A stretch of 64,000 bases of DNA from Poronia punctata (lineage: Eukaryota; Ascomycota; Sordariomycetes; Xylariales; Xylariaceae): the NCBI GenBank assembly GCA_022579005.1, contig MU401586.1, forward strand, positions 42,542-106,541, given 5' to 3'. Both the position numbers and the translations under genes were made by a program. Position 1 is the stretch's first letter. The number at the start of each line of letters is the position of its first letter. This document shows, piece after piece, positions 45,055 through 56,935 of the stretch. The notes beneath the pieces are model-generated. The model had not been told where the DNA came from. It saw only the letters and a list, made by a program, of their open reading frames with translations, and searched no databases.

Positions 45055-45813
45055 ATGGACCCCGCCAATATCTTGCCCTCACTTGAGCGGCTCGACGATG
45101 CCGTGGATACTCTCGAAGAGACGTTACAACCACTCATCAACAATATGACCGATGTAGCTACTAAGCTTCCTCTCCTCGACAAGGCCAAATTCTACGTGCT
45201 CGTGACATATTCCATCGAGTCCATGCTATTCTGTGAGCTATTTTAATGAATATTCAACTAGCCACCTTTTCTAACAATCTATACAGCTTCTCTTCGTCTC
45301 AATTCCGTGGATGCCAAGGAACACCCTGTTTTCAAGGAACTTCTCCGGGTCCGTCAATATTTTGACAAGATTAAGAACATCGAGTTCCCTCCTCAAAAGC
45401 CCGAACAAAATCTGAACAAAGAGGCAGCAATCCGATTGTTAGTGCTTGTCATTCAGCCATAGGCTCTCAACGCCATTTATTGACAACAGAACAGTATAAG
45501 ATCGGATCTTGCCGACGACAAAAAGGTCCATGCCCAACTTACTGAAATGATTGCCAAGGAACGGGCAAAGGCAGCGTTGAAGACCGCCAGGATTGGGGAG
45601 AAGCGCAAACTAGAAGACCAGACCCCCACAGAAAAGGCCAGTGAGGGAAGCGAGAAAGATGCAGACTCGGCGGACGAATCTGAAGAGGAAATCGAAGCGA
45701 AACCAGTGCCAAAGAAGAAGGCCAAGGCGGCGACGGAGGGCCCGGCCGAAAAGAAGGGGAAGAAGCCAAAGGATAAGAAGCGTCATCGCAACAAGAAACC
45801 CTCCAAAGATTGA
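45055..45813 (+). CDS. LRP1: Exosome cofactor Lrp1/Rrp47 (C1D family)
   Basis: Exons 45055-45232, 45287-45437 and 45495-45813; 215 residues. The N-terminal Sas10/C1D domain has helices LPSLERLDDAVDTLEETL, KLPLLDKAKFYVLVTYSIESM and HPVFKELLRVRQYFDKIK. The last is the highly conserved HP...EL.R...Y..K core. The C-terminal half is Lys/Glu/Ala-rich (KKKAKAATEGPAEKKGKKPKDKK), the usual RNA-binding tail. Rrp47 stabilises Rrp6 in the nuclear exosome and aids 3' processing of rRNA, snRNA and snoRNA. Junctions restore FSSLRLNSV and RFIRSDLADD. Confidence 0.92.
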
Positions 45814-46301
45814 GCTGTTCCTGCTATTCGGTTTCGGGCTGGCGAGCCTCCGCTCAAGGCTGTCCCATCAGACGGACGCAGGACCTGACATGTCTGAACC
45901 CCATATTTCATGGATTCTTGGAGTGCCCCGGGCAGCAACGCGTGTTGAATGGACCCGGCGTCCGGTATCAGCAGCGCTCGATTTCAGACATTGGGCGGTA
46001 AGGTAAATCCACACTTGTGGAATGATTCAAATGATTAATGACGTCGACATTGGCAAATACGAGAAGACACAGGGACTGCTGCCCACGCCGAACATCCCAT
46101 CCTCGATTAGGCCCCTTCGCATCACACGACATACCATACTCGTACATCAGGGCGCACTTGAAATAGGCAATGTGGCCTCCCTTGGTGTTATAGGCGGATC
46201 TCCACCATATGGCATACATTCCAGTTTATGCCAGGGCGGTATCCGGTTACGGAGAGTTGGCAGCTCATCTAAATGCCTTTTTCCATGAAAACAAAACAAA
46301 A
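45814..46301. other. Convergent 3' region
   Basis: 488 bp between LRP1 and the leftward secreted-protein gene. No gene seen. Confidence 0.5.
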
Positions 46302-47122
46302 TCAACAATCTTCCTTCCAAGCAGCTATGACATTCCAGTTACCCGAATCAAATTCCTGCCCCCGGGTTCTTCTGTGGCCATGGATGTAACCCGTGCCGCA
46401 CTTTCTGATAATGTTGTCGACGTAAAGGGCAAGAGAGCTACATTGCCGACTAACAGGCTGGCTGTTATCGTTGCACAGCCAGACGCCGGCATGATTATGG
46501 CATGTCAGAAGCGAACAAACACCTGGCCCGGTCGGCACAGTACATTCCCCCGTCATATCCGCAACTGTGCCCCGCGCCGCTTCCATATTCGGCGTGAGTG
46601 GGCCGTGGTTAGCCTCGCCTTGCACGTCGCAGACGATGCCGACCGCGTCCTGAGGCATGTGGTCAATTCTGTGTCCCGTAGGGGCCCTCCCTCCTGTCAT
46701 ACTGGATAGGTTGAGGCACTGCCTCCACTTACTCTCTTGTTCAATGTCCCTTCGGATTGATGGTCACGGTTAAAATGATGCCATGCGAAGTTCTCGTCGA
46801 TAGACCGAATCTGACGGGTCACTTCCTGCATTTTGTCGTCAGCTGTTGAACAGTTTGAGCGGACCACTTGTTTCCTTACCTCGATAGAACCGTTGAATGA
46901 CACCTCCGGTTCTCCTTTCTTGATGACGCCCGTCCAAATCATGGGCGAGAAGGTGTATTTTTTGGACCATTCCGGGCGCACGACGCGATGGCCGGGAATA
47001 ATCTGTGTCTAGACATTAGTATATTTCTCGGCCGGGAAAGAAAAAGGGCAGGAGCTTACAGCAGCATCAACAAAGGCGTTTATGCCGAGGGTAATTGCGG
47101 CGATGACCGTCCAATATTGCAT
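46302..47122 (-). CDS. Small secreted cysteine-rich protein, function unknown
   Basis: Four exons in transcript order, 47122-47060, 47002-46880, 46825-46733 and 46649-46302; 208 residues. The start MQYWTVIAAITLGINAFVDA is a signal peptide. The middle part (FSPMIWTGVIKKGEPEVSFNGSIE) and the C-terminal block resemble a widespread family of unnamed fungal secreted proteins. The C-terminal block has six or more cysteines (IVCDV, GECTV, GVCSLLTC, VWLCND, QCSSL, RKCGTG) and ends RGQEFDSGNWNVIAAW. The last intron was placed by phase and a TTGAC branch site: several nearer AG acceptors give an immediate stop, whereas the AG before 46649 stays open. If real, this is a candidate apoplastic or effector-like protein. 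No enzymatic motif seen. Confidence 0.7.
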
Positions 47123-49558
47123 CGTGTTATGATATACGTATTAACCTTGACGTTATTAATGAAGGGAGTTGTATTTCTATGCTTGTTGCCTTGTGTTTTT
47201 TTTCTAGCAGTAGTCTAGAATAAAGTAAAAGTCGGAAGACATGTCAATCAGGTCGCTTCACGGTTCATATTTATGTCCAGGGCTCATCCAAGCCAGACCA
47301 CTTGCCTCGTCACACCATTGATCTGTTTATTTGTAACGTGTATAATAGACGCAACGCAAGGGGGTGCTGTATTTGCGAATAAGAGATTCCAGTATACCAA
47401 ACTCCAAGTGGTACTATATCCAGTCAGTATGTGACATCAGTGCCATCACCAACTTACTACATCCAGTCATTCTGAAAATCCCCTTTGTTACTTTCATTTC
47501 CTATTTTACTAGTAAGATGCGTTGGTAGTTCTGTAAATACCTAACATACCTGGTGTGGTGGGAATTTCCACCTCCCTTGCAGGTTCTTTTGGCATTTCCA
47601 TTTTTGCCTTCACCCCTGCCTTGGGAAATAGGCGCAAAATAATTCCCATTCCAATCCCTATTCTTATTTGCTAGCAATTAGGCTTTGTGCCTTGTGACTA
47701 GTTCTGGACAGGTCATTAGAAACAGTGTTTCTTCATGCTAGATCGGATGCTGATAGGTACTTATTTACCTAGGTATTCACAGAAATGTAGGTAGATGAGG
47801 CAGAGAACTATGATCACGTGGTCAGTCAACTTTGTTCGCTGCTAGGTACCTAAGGTATTGCTAATCGCGGGATACGCCCTTTATTCTATGTACAACTACT
47901 ACCCGGGTTATCAAATTGATTGATGTCTTGTTGGTGGTATACCTACCTTAGACTATATACCCCCATCTAGGTACTCGAAACAAGCTGCCCGGGGCTACGA
48001 GCTGTCAGTGAGCTGTCGAACACGACCATCAACTATTACAGACCGAAAACAAACATGGTTGAGATTCATCGAGACCGACCCATAGGGAGCATCGACCCAT
48101 GTACACATGGAGAGGCTAGTAGGTGCAATATGTCAACGATCAAGTACGTGAGTCGCAGCAAAGCCTAAGTACTTTACTTGTACATCTAATCTCACGAGTC
48201 ACGACAACCACCTGACCTTAGCCATTTATTGCGAGAAAAGAGAACAGGAGTACAGATCTACCTACCTACCTACCCAGTAACTGAGGTATAAATCTTTCGA
48301 CAGATAAATATCTTTTAGATGCGTTATAAGATAAGCTTCAAGTAGGTACCTAACCTTAGTATTCACGGGGCCAGAAAAAAGGAGACTTTAACCCGGCCCG
48401 CTCCGCATCTCCGGACACGGGAACAAAAATGCGCAGAATATCAAGATTAAGTGCAGCGAACCCGTAAAACCATTCATTCATTTCCCTTGCCTTGCAAGCG
48501 ATGAAGCGCTGTAGTAATTACCTTGACTTACGAAATACATGTATGTGAATAACAAGCTTCTAGAAAGGTATTAGGTCACGCCAAGAATCATATACCTACT
48601 CCTTCGCTCAGATCGACACTTCGAAACATGTGGTCGAGGTTACATTTTAAGCGAAGCCTCGGTCAATCAATCAATCAATCCCTCTCTCTCTCTCTCACCA
48701 CATCCCGTCACCCGTTCTGCATGCAGAATGCATGCATCATGTTACATAGGTACGGTAGATGGGAAAAGAAGCTCAAATACTGTTGGGATTGGGGTATCTA
48801 CCTGGTATGCATGTACGTATGTATGTGTGTACGTGCAGTATCTTGATTCTTGGACACAGCCCAAAGCAGAAGCTCAAAGCAAGGAAAGTTTGTTAACGAC
48901 TCCAACCGTGTAGAAATTCAGCTTGCTCCAGTTTTGCCCCCCAGGTCCGAAAAACGCGAGGGGTGCCGTGGAGGGAGGGAGGCCCCGGTTTTTAAGAATA
49001 TGGATACCGGCTTTTATGCCTCCATGGACCATCTTACGAATTAATACCTACGGTAATACCTATAGAAAGTTCAAAGGCGGAACGCATTCCGTTCACGTGA
49101 CCCCGATCAACGTCGATCCCTGATGTTTACAGTAAATACCTTCCCACACTGGACAAGGCGAATAAAACGAATAGCTAGCCATTTCTGTCTTTGCGGTACT
49201 ACCTGGCCGTTTGGCGAGCACGCGAGATAGCCCAACAAACTGAGGGAGGAACACTGACCTTCCCTACTAGACTAGGTCTATGCATACGATCAACTTCAGC
49301 ACGCAGATCAGGACCAGAGTGCTCGCCAATGACGTTATATTCTTCAGCCTGTGGAATAGCTATGGAATGCGGCTCACTCCGTAGCTGAGCGCATTTTCCC
49401 ACATCTCCCCTTGAATTGGGAGGAGCTTAAACATGGGTTCTAGTATTTAAACGGCAGACGCCGGTCTGATCTTCTTGTCTCTGGTTCTCGTTGTGTTTTG
49501 TCGTGACTCGTTCGTACTCCTATCGTCTGTCATATCATCCCCACCGAGCGCCTACATC
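47123..49558. other. Gene-poor region, about 2.4 kb
   Basis: Rich in TACCTA/TAGGTA and ACCTAGGT motifs (about 47755-47990 and 48260-48360). Also a CT-microsatellite and an AATC repeat near 48660-48695. A TATTTAAA at 49443-49450 may be the TATA element of the GH3 gene. No gene supported. Confidence 0.5.
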
Positions 49559-50692
49559 ATGAGTCTTCTTCGCTACGCCCTCGCCTCGGCGAGCTTCGCC
49601 GGCTCCGCGCTGGCCATCACCTCCACCGAGGCCGCCGCCCACGTCATCTTCTCTTACACGGGCACCGACCACCCGGCCGAGCTCAAGACCCTCGCCGGCG
49701 AATGCGGCATCGGCGGCGTCATCCTCTTCAAGGACAACGTCGACAGCAACCTAGGATCCTACCTCGACAGCCTACAGACTGCCTACGCGGCAGGCGGCTG
49801 TGACATCACCGGCCCTCTCCTCATGCTCACCGATCAGGAAGGCGGCCAAGTCCTCCGACTTCCCGGCGGGCCGACCTTGTCCGAGAAGGAGATTGGCCAG
49901 CAGAAAGACGTCACAGCCGCAGCCAACTCGGCCGGTGTGCAAGCTGCCAACGCGCTCAAGGCCTACTCGAACAACGGCAACTTGGCCCCTGTTCTCGACG
50001 TCTTCCACGAGGCGGGTGATTTCGAGGACCAGTACGAGCGCTCCTACAGCGACGACCCGGCCATTGTGGCCCAGGCCGCCGTCTCCTTCATCAAGGCCCA
50101 GCAGGGTCTAGGCGTCGTCGCTACGGCGAAGCATTTCCCCGGTCTGGGCGCCGCCGCCTCGGACGAAAATACCGATGCCCGTCCGGTAACTATCGATCGC
50201 AGCCTTGACGACCTCCGATCCATCGATGAAGCGCCTTATGCCGATGCCATCGCGGCCGGTGTTGGCATGATCATGCCTTCTTGGGCTCTTTGTAAGTCAT
50301 CTTCTTAAACTCCCGTGACCAATACCTTCGCTATTCATAAAACTAACTTCCCATCCCCTACCCCAGACCCCGCCCTAGACGATACCTACCCCAGCGGTAT
50401 CAGCAAGAAGTGGGTTCAAGGCGAACTCCGCGACCGTCTCGGCTACGACGGCGTCGTAGTAACAGACGCTATCGAGGCCGGTGGTCTGAACAACTTCGGC
50501 TCTGACGCCGGTGAGCGAAGTGTCCTCGCCATCTCGGCCGGCCAGGATCTCATCTTGGCCGCTGCTCACGAGGTTTCCCAGGGTCAGGCTATCGTGGAAG
50601 CCTTGGTGGCTGCTGTCGACGACGGGACTATCGATGCGGACTATTTCGCTGCTTCCACCGAGCGCATTCGCAAGCTACGGGCTACGTTGTAA
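49559..50692 (+). CDS. Secreted GH3-family glycoside hydrolase (beta-N-acetylhexosaminidase-like)
   Basis: Exons 49559-50291 and 50367-50692; 352 residues, matching the single-domain NagZ-like branch of GH3 rather than the 700-900-residue beta-glucosidases. A signal peptide (MSLLRYALASASFAGSALA) is followed by the barrel: GIGGVILFKDN, LMLTDQEGGQVLRLPG (substrate-binding DQEGG), VVATAKHFPGLGAA (KHFPG signature) and YDGVVVTDAIEAGGL (nucleophile Asp in TDA). This layout suggests release of N-acetylglucosamine or related sugars outside the cell. The general acid His loop of NagZ proper cannot be confirmed by eye. The exon codon bias is strongly G/C-ending, as in highly expressed secreted enzymes. 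Confidence 0.9.
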
Positions 50693-52049
50693 GGGATTGA
50701 GTTGATGACCTTGCGGAGATGGAAAGATGCGAGATACCTACTTACGTAGGTAGTAAATATGAATAAATATGAATAAATTGATGAATAAAAATGTCATCAT
50801 GAAGCAAGGTGTGAAGAGTTCGACGCATGGACAAAATAAGCAGAGGTACTTCTCTCTGTCGGTCTTTTGGTCTTTTCTTCCCTAGGTCCTTGGCATATTA
50901 ACAAGCAGACGTTGCCTACCTTATTTTCCATGGTCTAGCTTGCGTCCGCGAGGGGTGAAATATGGCGGTTTACATTTCAGATTCTTAACATTGAGGATGA
51001 CTTGGACCGGGTCAAAACATTTATGCCCCCCCCCCCAACCCCCTGTATGCCTATAATACAATAAGTATGAAGCCGAATGCCTGCATAACCTATTATTCAT
51101 GCTGGATTTAAGTAGAAATGTCCAGGGAGCTGAGATACTAGTACGTGGCTTTTGGCTGAGATTCTGTCACTTTTAGCCCCGTATACGAAAGGTGGCACAC
51201 ATGGTTCCGTGGACTTGAAAAAAGACTATTTACCGACTTTAGTAATGATCTTGAAACCTACTAGTGTCACTCGATCTTATCAATAGTCGGACACCGTCGC
51301 ACAGGTATATGCTTCGCCTTTACGGAAGAATCCGGTGGTAGGTACGACTTACGCTCATGTTACTAAGGGCCCTGTTGCAAGGAAGGTATATGGGAGTGTG
51401 ACTGTGGACCGAGCCTGATGATAGGTATCTATTGCGCCGTGCGACAAGACCTGATCATTTATCCTTCATTCACCGTCTACGGTATTCGATCAAGCAAGCA
51501 AAGCCTTTCGACGGGCCACAAGAGATCTCTTGCCGTGCGGCCTTGAGTGAATGAATGCTAGGTACTACTCGTAGACAATCCATTGGGACAAATTGGTAGG
51601 GACGGGTACGGTGAAATGGAAAGTTTGAGTTAAGCAATACCAATTCAATGCAGAATAATAACCAGAAGAAAGTAGAAGTTTATCTACCGACCGTGCTTGA
51701 GCAGCCACGGAAATCTTGCTCTTTGAGTTGCAAGTTGTGACAATATCTTGGGACATCGGAGGCCACCATGATGTTAAAACACACATACATACACCGTACG
51801 CATACACAGTGTATACAGTATCAGCTGTGGCTGTGCAACACCCATGTATGGTTGTTACTTTGTACAGGCATACCTGGTCTGGATGCTGTAAATGTTGCCT
51901 CATCAAAGAAAACGAGCTGACGAACAAATAGAATCATTGATTCATCGGTCATTATTACTTGCTGCACTTTTTGGAGAGTGTTGATTTATTATTACAATCA
52001 AGAGCGGCCTCGACATGGTCAAGTACGCCGTCATCGTACAGTGAGCACA
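50693..52049. other. Intergenic region, about 1.4 kb
   Basis: It includes a C11 homopolymer at 51026-51036. No gene supported. Confidence 0.5.
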
Positions 52050-54483
52050 ATGCCTTTGCTACCGTTAAACACCACTGTGGAGAAAGACCGGGCCCTGCTC
52101 TCACCCGTTTTGTACGACGACGACGCCGTGTCTCTGCGAAGTCGAAGCGATCAAGACAGCGATAGCGAAGATGACGAGATATTAGCCGCCGCACGAAATA
52201 GCAGAGAGCTCCGAGCTCGCGACCGTCTGGTGTTGATGCAAGAGGAAGAGATCGATCAACTGATCGTCAACTCGAGGGCGCAACAACAGCGACGGGGTAG
52301 CGGCCTTCAACGACGAGGAAGCAACCTGGCCTTACCCAATCCCATCGAAACCCTGCGACAGTATGGAAAACTGCGATCTAACGGATCGATCCACGACGGA
52401 GCTAGCTCAACCGAAGATTTACGTGATGAGAAACGGAGGAGCCGACGGAATAAACGCGTGGAGAGGAGGAATCGGATGCTGAAAGATGCGCGCGATGGCG
52501 AAGATGGAGAACTCATAAGCAAGATGGAGGGAGGCGCCATCAAAGACGGTAGTTCCACCGGCGAGAGTAGCGATCCCGAGGATAGCCAGGAACTCGACCG
52601 TCGCAACCTGTTGCATATTTCGGGGGCCAATACGGCCAAGAGGCGCAGGTGGTGGAAGTGGCTGTTCATCTATACCATCATCGCCGTCGCCTTTGCTCTG
52701 CTTGTTCTCGTAGCCTGGAAGATATCGCTGGACAAGAAACGGTCGACGGCTACCCGGCTTTTAAGCAATGGCACCGCACTCTTCGCCCCGACAACGCTTA
52801 TCATCAGTCTCGATGGTTTCCGCGCAGACTTCCTCACGCGTGGTATAACGCCACGTCTAAACGCATTCATCAAGGAGGGTGTTTCGCCCTTGTACATGAC
52901 CCCGTCCTTCCCCTCCGTCACATTCCCTAACCATTACACCCTGGCTACCGGCTTATACCCCGAAAGCCATGGTGTTGTTGGAAATACTTTCTGGGATCCG
53001 GCCTTGGAAGCCGAGTTCTACTACACCGACCCGAAACGAAGCCTCGATCCCAAATGGTGGGGGGGGGAGCCGTTCTGGGTCACAGCTGAACTGCAGGGTG
53101 TTCGGACGGCAGTACACATGTGGCCGGGGAGCGAGGCGCACATACACAACATGGATCCAAGCTTTCTCGACAAGTTCAACGGCGACGAAGCATTACCTAA
53201 CAAGGTCGACAGGATCCTTGAATTCCTTGACAAGCCTGGTCCAGAGGATCCAGACGTCGATGTCAAAGAAACACGGCCGCAGGTGATAGCGGCCTATGTT
53301 CCCAATGTGGATGCCATCGGCCACCGATTTGGCCCGAATAGCACCGAGATCCAGACTACAATTAGTGAAGTAGATGGCATGCTTGACAGCCTGTTCCATG
53401 GACTCGAGCAACGGAATCTGACCAGCATTGTCAACGTCATCATCGTGTCGGATCACGGCATGGCCACGACAGACGTCAGCCGGATGATTCAAATCGAGGA
53501 TATAGTTGATCTCGACAAAGTCGAACATCTGGACGGATGGCCCCTGGTGGGAATCCGTCCTAAGAAGCCAGAGGATCTGCAAGTACTTTACGAGCAGGCG
53601 GCTGAGAAAGTCAAGTCGAATCCAAACTTTGAAGTCTACCTCAAAGACAAAGATATGCCGGAACGTTTTCACTTTAGTAACAACGACCGCATCGCCCCTC
53701 TTTGGATTATTCCCAAAGCAGGCTGGGCAATTGTAGAAAAGGCCGAGTTTGATATCCAAGACGCCAAGGCAAACAATGTATCGTATCATCCACGTGGGTT
53801 GCATGGTTACGACCACGAACATCCTCTGATGCGAGCCATTTTCGTTGCTCGTGGACCGGCTTTCCCTCATCAGCCACACAGCAAAGTCGAAACATTCCGT
53901 AAGTTGTTGAAGACACTGTATCGCGTTCTGTTCCACATACTAACATGAAATAGAAAATATCAATGTGTACAACATCTTGTGCGACTCGATAGGCATGGAG
54001 CCGATGCCCAATAATGGAACACTCCGTTTACCCCTGAAAGTAGTCGGCCTTCATGACAATGAGACGGCCATTGAACAGCTAGAAGACCCGGTTCCGACTA
54101 CAACGGCACTTGCCACTGAGATTATGTCCATTCTCCCAGTGTCCACATCATCGTCGTCGTCGTCGTCGTCGTCATCATCATCACCATCGAACGTACCTAC
54201 GACATCTTTACAGGCTGAGCCTACCAAAGCTACGGCAGAGAAACCGGAGGAATCGGCCTCTCCAGCAGAACCTCAACCTGAGGAACCGCAACCTGAAGAA
54301 CCAGAGCCAGAAGAGCCACAACCATCAGACCCAGAACCGGATCAACCAGATGACCAAGACAAACCCGAAGATAAACCGAAAGGTATATTCGGCTCCTTGT
54401 GGGGCGCTGTTTCGGACACAGTCGAGTGGGTTGTGGACAAGGTCGATGATGTTGTCGAATCAGTGTTTGGCGGCGGTTCCTAA
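52050..54483 (+). CDS. Type II membrane nucleotide pyrophosphatase/phosphodiesterase (NPP family)
   Basis: Exons 52050-53898 and 53954-54483; 792 residues. The ATG at 52050 (MPLLPLN) opens a charged cytosolic tail of about 205 residues. One transmembrane segment (WLFIYTIIAVAFALLVLVAW) anchors it as type II. The catalytic domain holds every family motif: LIISLDGFRADF (metal Asp), PSFPSVTFPNHY (nucleophile Thr), NVDAIGHRFGP, VIIVSDHGMA and HGYDHEHPLMRA (metal Asp/His ligands). It resembles yeast Npp1/Npp2, which hydrolyse extracellular nucleotides for phosphate recovery. The tail after the catalytic part carries a Ser12 run (trinucleotide repeat near 54148-54185) and repeated PQPEEPEPEE blocks. 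Confidence 0.93.
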
Positions 54484-55398
54484 GTCGATAGCATTATCAT
54501 TTTTGTATATCCCTTTCCCTTCTTCAGCATTGACTTTGACGTTTTTGATGGTCTATGAGCATACACGTTTGGCGTTGGGGGGTTTGACAGTATGGTACAT
54601 AGACCTCGACAGCTTTTCTTGATACAATTCACTTGTCTTTTTAGGGGGATCTAGATTATCCAATATTAATACTAGACCTTTTTTAAATGTCTATATTTCA
54701 TTTATCAAGGGTGTAGAATCTGGTGAGTGTTTCTACTCGATAGTAAAACTAGAAAGCGCATAGGTTGAATACATCTGGTGGTGAGCTTTGCCGGTGTCGC
54801 ACAGCCAAAAACAAAGTTGAATATGGTAGTGCCTTTTGTCTCCCTTTCTATCTTCTCTTTGCTTGCTATTTACAGAAATAACCATATTCTTACGTATCTG
54901 GTCCGACTCCAGTGCTCGCAATACGTTGCACAAAAACATGTATCAAAAGCTCATGCGGTTAGCTACGGCCGAGAGAGGAGGGGCAGATTCCCTGCATATA
55001 TCCATCCCACCCGCGCCGCGCCGTCCGGCATTCCCGTTTCTTTAATTTGAACGCCGAGTAGCGAGATGATTAACGATTGGCTGCGTCGGCTGTACGGCAC
55101 TTTTGCCATTCTTGATATTTCATGTATAGACTAGCTTACCAATATCAATAACCATCAATTTTGGAAACAAACTCTTTCGGGGTCAAATTTCACCCGGGAC
55201 AAAAACAGCGATACCGGAGATTCGTCGTGCTGAATGAATGAATATATATATACAATAGGAACAAATCGAATCACATCACATGTTAAGAAAAAAAAACCTA
55301 TTTTTCTTACAGTCAAGAAACTTACCTACCTGGTCACAATAACTCTTACCAATTCCCTTGTTGCAAAAACAAAAAAGAAGAGACAAAAGATAGAAAAG
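54484..55398. other. Intergenic region, about 0.9 kb
   Basis: 3' UTR of the NPP gene and promoter of the SDR gene. No further gene seen. Confidence 0.5.
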
Positions 55399-56220
55399 AT
55401 GGTCCGCATCCTAATAACCGGCTCAACAGACGGCTTCGGCCTAGCCGCCGCCCGCGAACTAATCACCCGAAAACACACCGTCTACCTCCACGCACGGAAC
55501 CCGACCCGCGCCGCCGACGTCTTGAAATCCTGTCCGGGCGCCGCAGGAATATTCACAGCCGACTTGACCAGTATATCGGAAACCCGCAACCTCGCCGCCG
55601 AAGCCAATACGCTTGTACCCGACGGATTCGACGCCGTGATTCTCAATGCGGGACTCATGTACGGACCTTTCCGACCGGGTGTCGATAGCGGGATCCCGGG
55701 TAGTGTGTTTATTAATTTGGTGGCGCCTTATATACTTCTCTGTTTACTTGTTCGGCCGAGGAGATTGGTGTTTATTTCTTCGGTTTTGCATTTCCAGGCG
55801 GGGAATTTGGGGGTTGAGGATATTTTCTGGTTAGCGCGTAAGGAAGGGAAAGATGGGTGGGTGGATTTCGAGGCGTATTGTGATTCCAAGTTTCATGTTT
55901 TGTTACTTGCGAAAGCGGTTGCGAGGCGCTGGAAGAAGGGGGAGAAGGGGAGAGGGAAAGGGACTTCGGTCACGGTTGTTCATCCCGGTTGGGTGGCTAC
56001 GAAATTGACTTTGCCAGAGGCTCCGGGGAAATTGGAGGATGGGGTCGAGACGTATGTCATGTTGGCCGAGGGGGATTATGATGAGGTTGGGTTGAACGGG
56101 GGGTATTTTGAGCCGAATAGGAAGATTGCTGAGCCTAGGGGGGAATGTGAGGATGAGGTGTTGCAGGAAAAGGTTGTCAGGGCTTGTGAGGAGGTTACTG
56201 GGTTGAAGATTCCTGTTTGA
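55399..56220 (+). CDS. Classical short-chain dehydrogenase/reductase
   Basis: Intronless, 273 residues from the ATG at 55399, which follows an A-rich leader. Cofactor motif TGSTDGFG (TGxxxGxG) lies at residues 7-14; an Arg near HARNP suggests NADP(H). The NNAG motif appears as LNAG, the catalytic Ser in VFISSV, and the YxxxK pair as YCDSK. After it, HPGWVATKL is the usual PG motif. The substrate cannot be predicted. The order TGxxxGxG, NAG, S, YxxxK is complete, so the enzyme should be active. Confidence 0.9.
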   Translation: MVRILITGSTDGFGLAAARELITRKHTVYLHARNPTRAADVLKSCPGAAGIFTADLTSISETRNLAAEANTLVPDGFDAVILNAGLMYGPFRPGVDSGIPGSVFINLVAPYILLCLLVRPRRLVFISSVLHFQAGNLGVEDIFWLARKEGKDGWVDFEAYCDSKFHVLLLAKAVARRWKKGEKGRGKGTSVTVVHPGWVATKLTLPEAPGKLEDGVETYVMLAEGDYDEVGLNGGYFEPNRKIAEPRGECEDEVLQEKVVRACEEVTGLKIPV

Positions 56221-56935
56221 AATCAGTGATGCAGTTGTACGTACAGATATGAAGGATGGTAAAAAAGTTTATTTTATTTCAAGGCAACGCTGACACTTTG
56301 TCTGTTAGGTAGTTATACGAGTACGTGCATGTTGGTGAATGAATATAAAAAAATATAAATTCATGGTCTTATTACGGAATGGCGGCATGATCGTCGTCCC
56401 CAAATCCGGCAGGAGGCAGGGAGGTGGCGTTTAGGATGGAAGTTGTACAACAACTGTCCGATTGGATAATAAACGCGAACAAACAAACAAACAACGATCG
56501 GACCGTAACCTAGACATGTGTTAAATCGCAAACTACCTAGATATAAATTACACCGAATCTAATCGCAGACTAAGTAAATAAAAAGGTTCGTTTCATTCCT
56601 TTGGAAGTTTATTCTTGTAGAGAGATTCAACTACCTAGCCGACAACACAACGGGATCGTCATGTAACGAGCGCATATCATCCAACAACAGCGCGTCCTAA
56701 CAACATGATAATCCTTGTCCGGTCTCATTCGGCGGTTTGACCGAGAGGCCGCGCGTAGAATAGGTAGGTAAAATGTTCAAGCAAGGGGTAGACTAGGTAT
56801 TATGACGATGCACAAGAACAAACCGAGATGAAACGTACAATCCAACAAACATCCTCTAGATACAAATATAACAATATTTACTTTCACATAGTCCTATTCC
56901 CTTCTCTTCTCACTTTCCATCGTACATAGTAAACA
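56221..56935. other. Intergenic region, about 0.7 kb
   Basis: AT-rich sequence with no supported gene. Confidence 0.5.

Noticed and set aside
46702..46732. A 31-nt intron ending at the nearest CAG in the secreted-protein gene
   Set aside because: Too short for fungal splicing and leads to a stop codon in the next exon; the 83-nt intron to 46650 keeps the frame.
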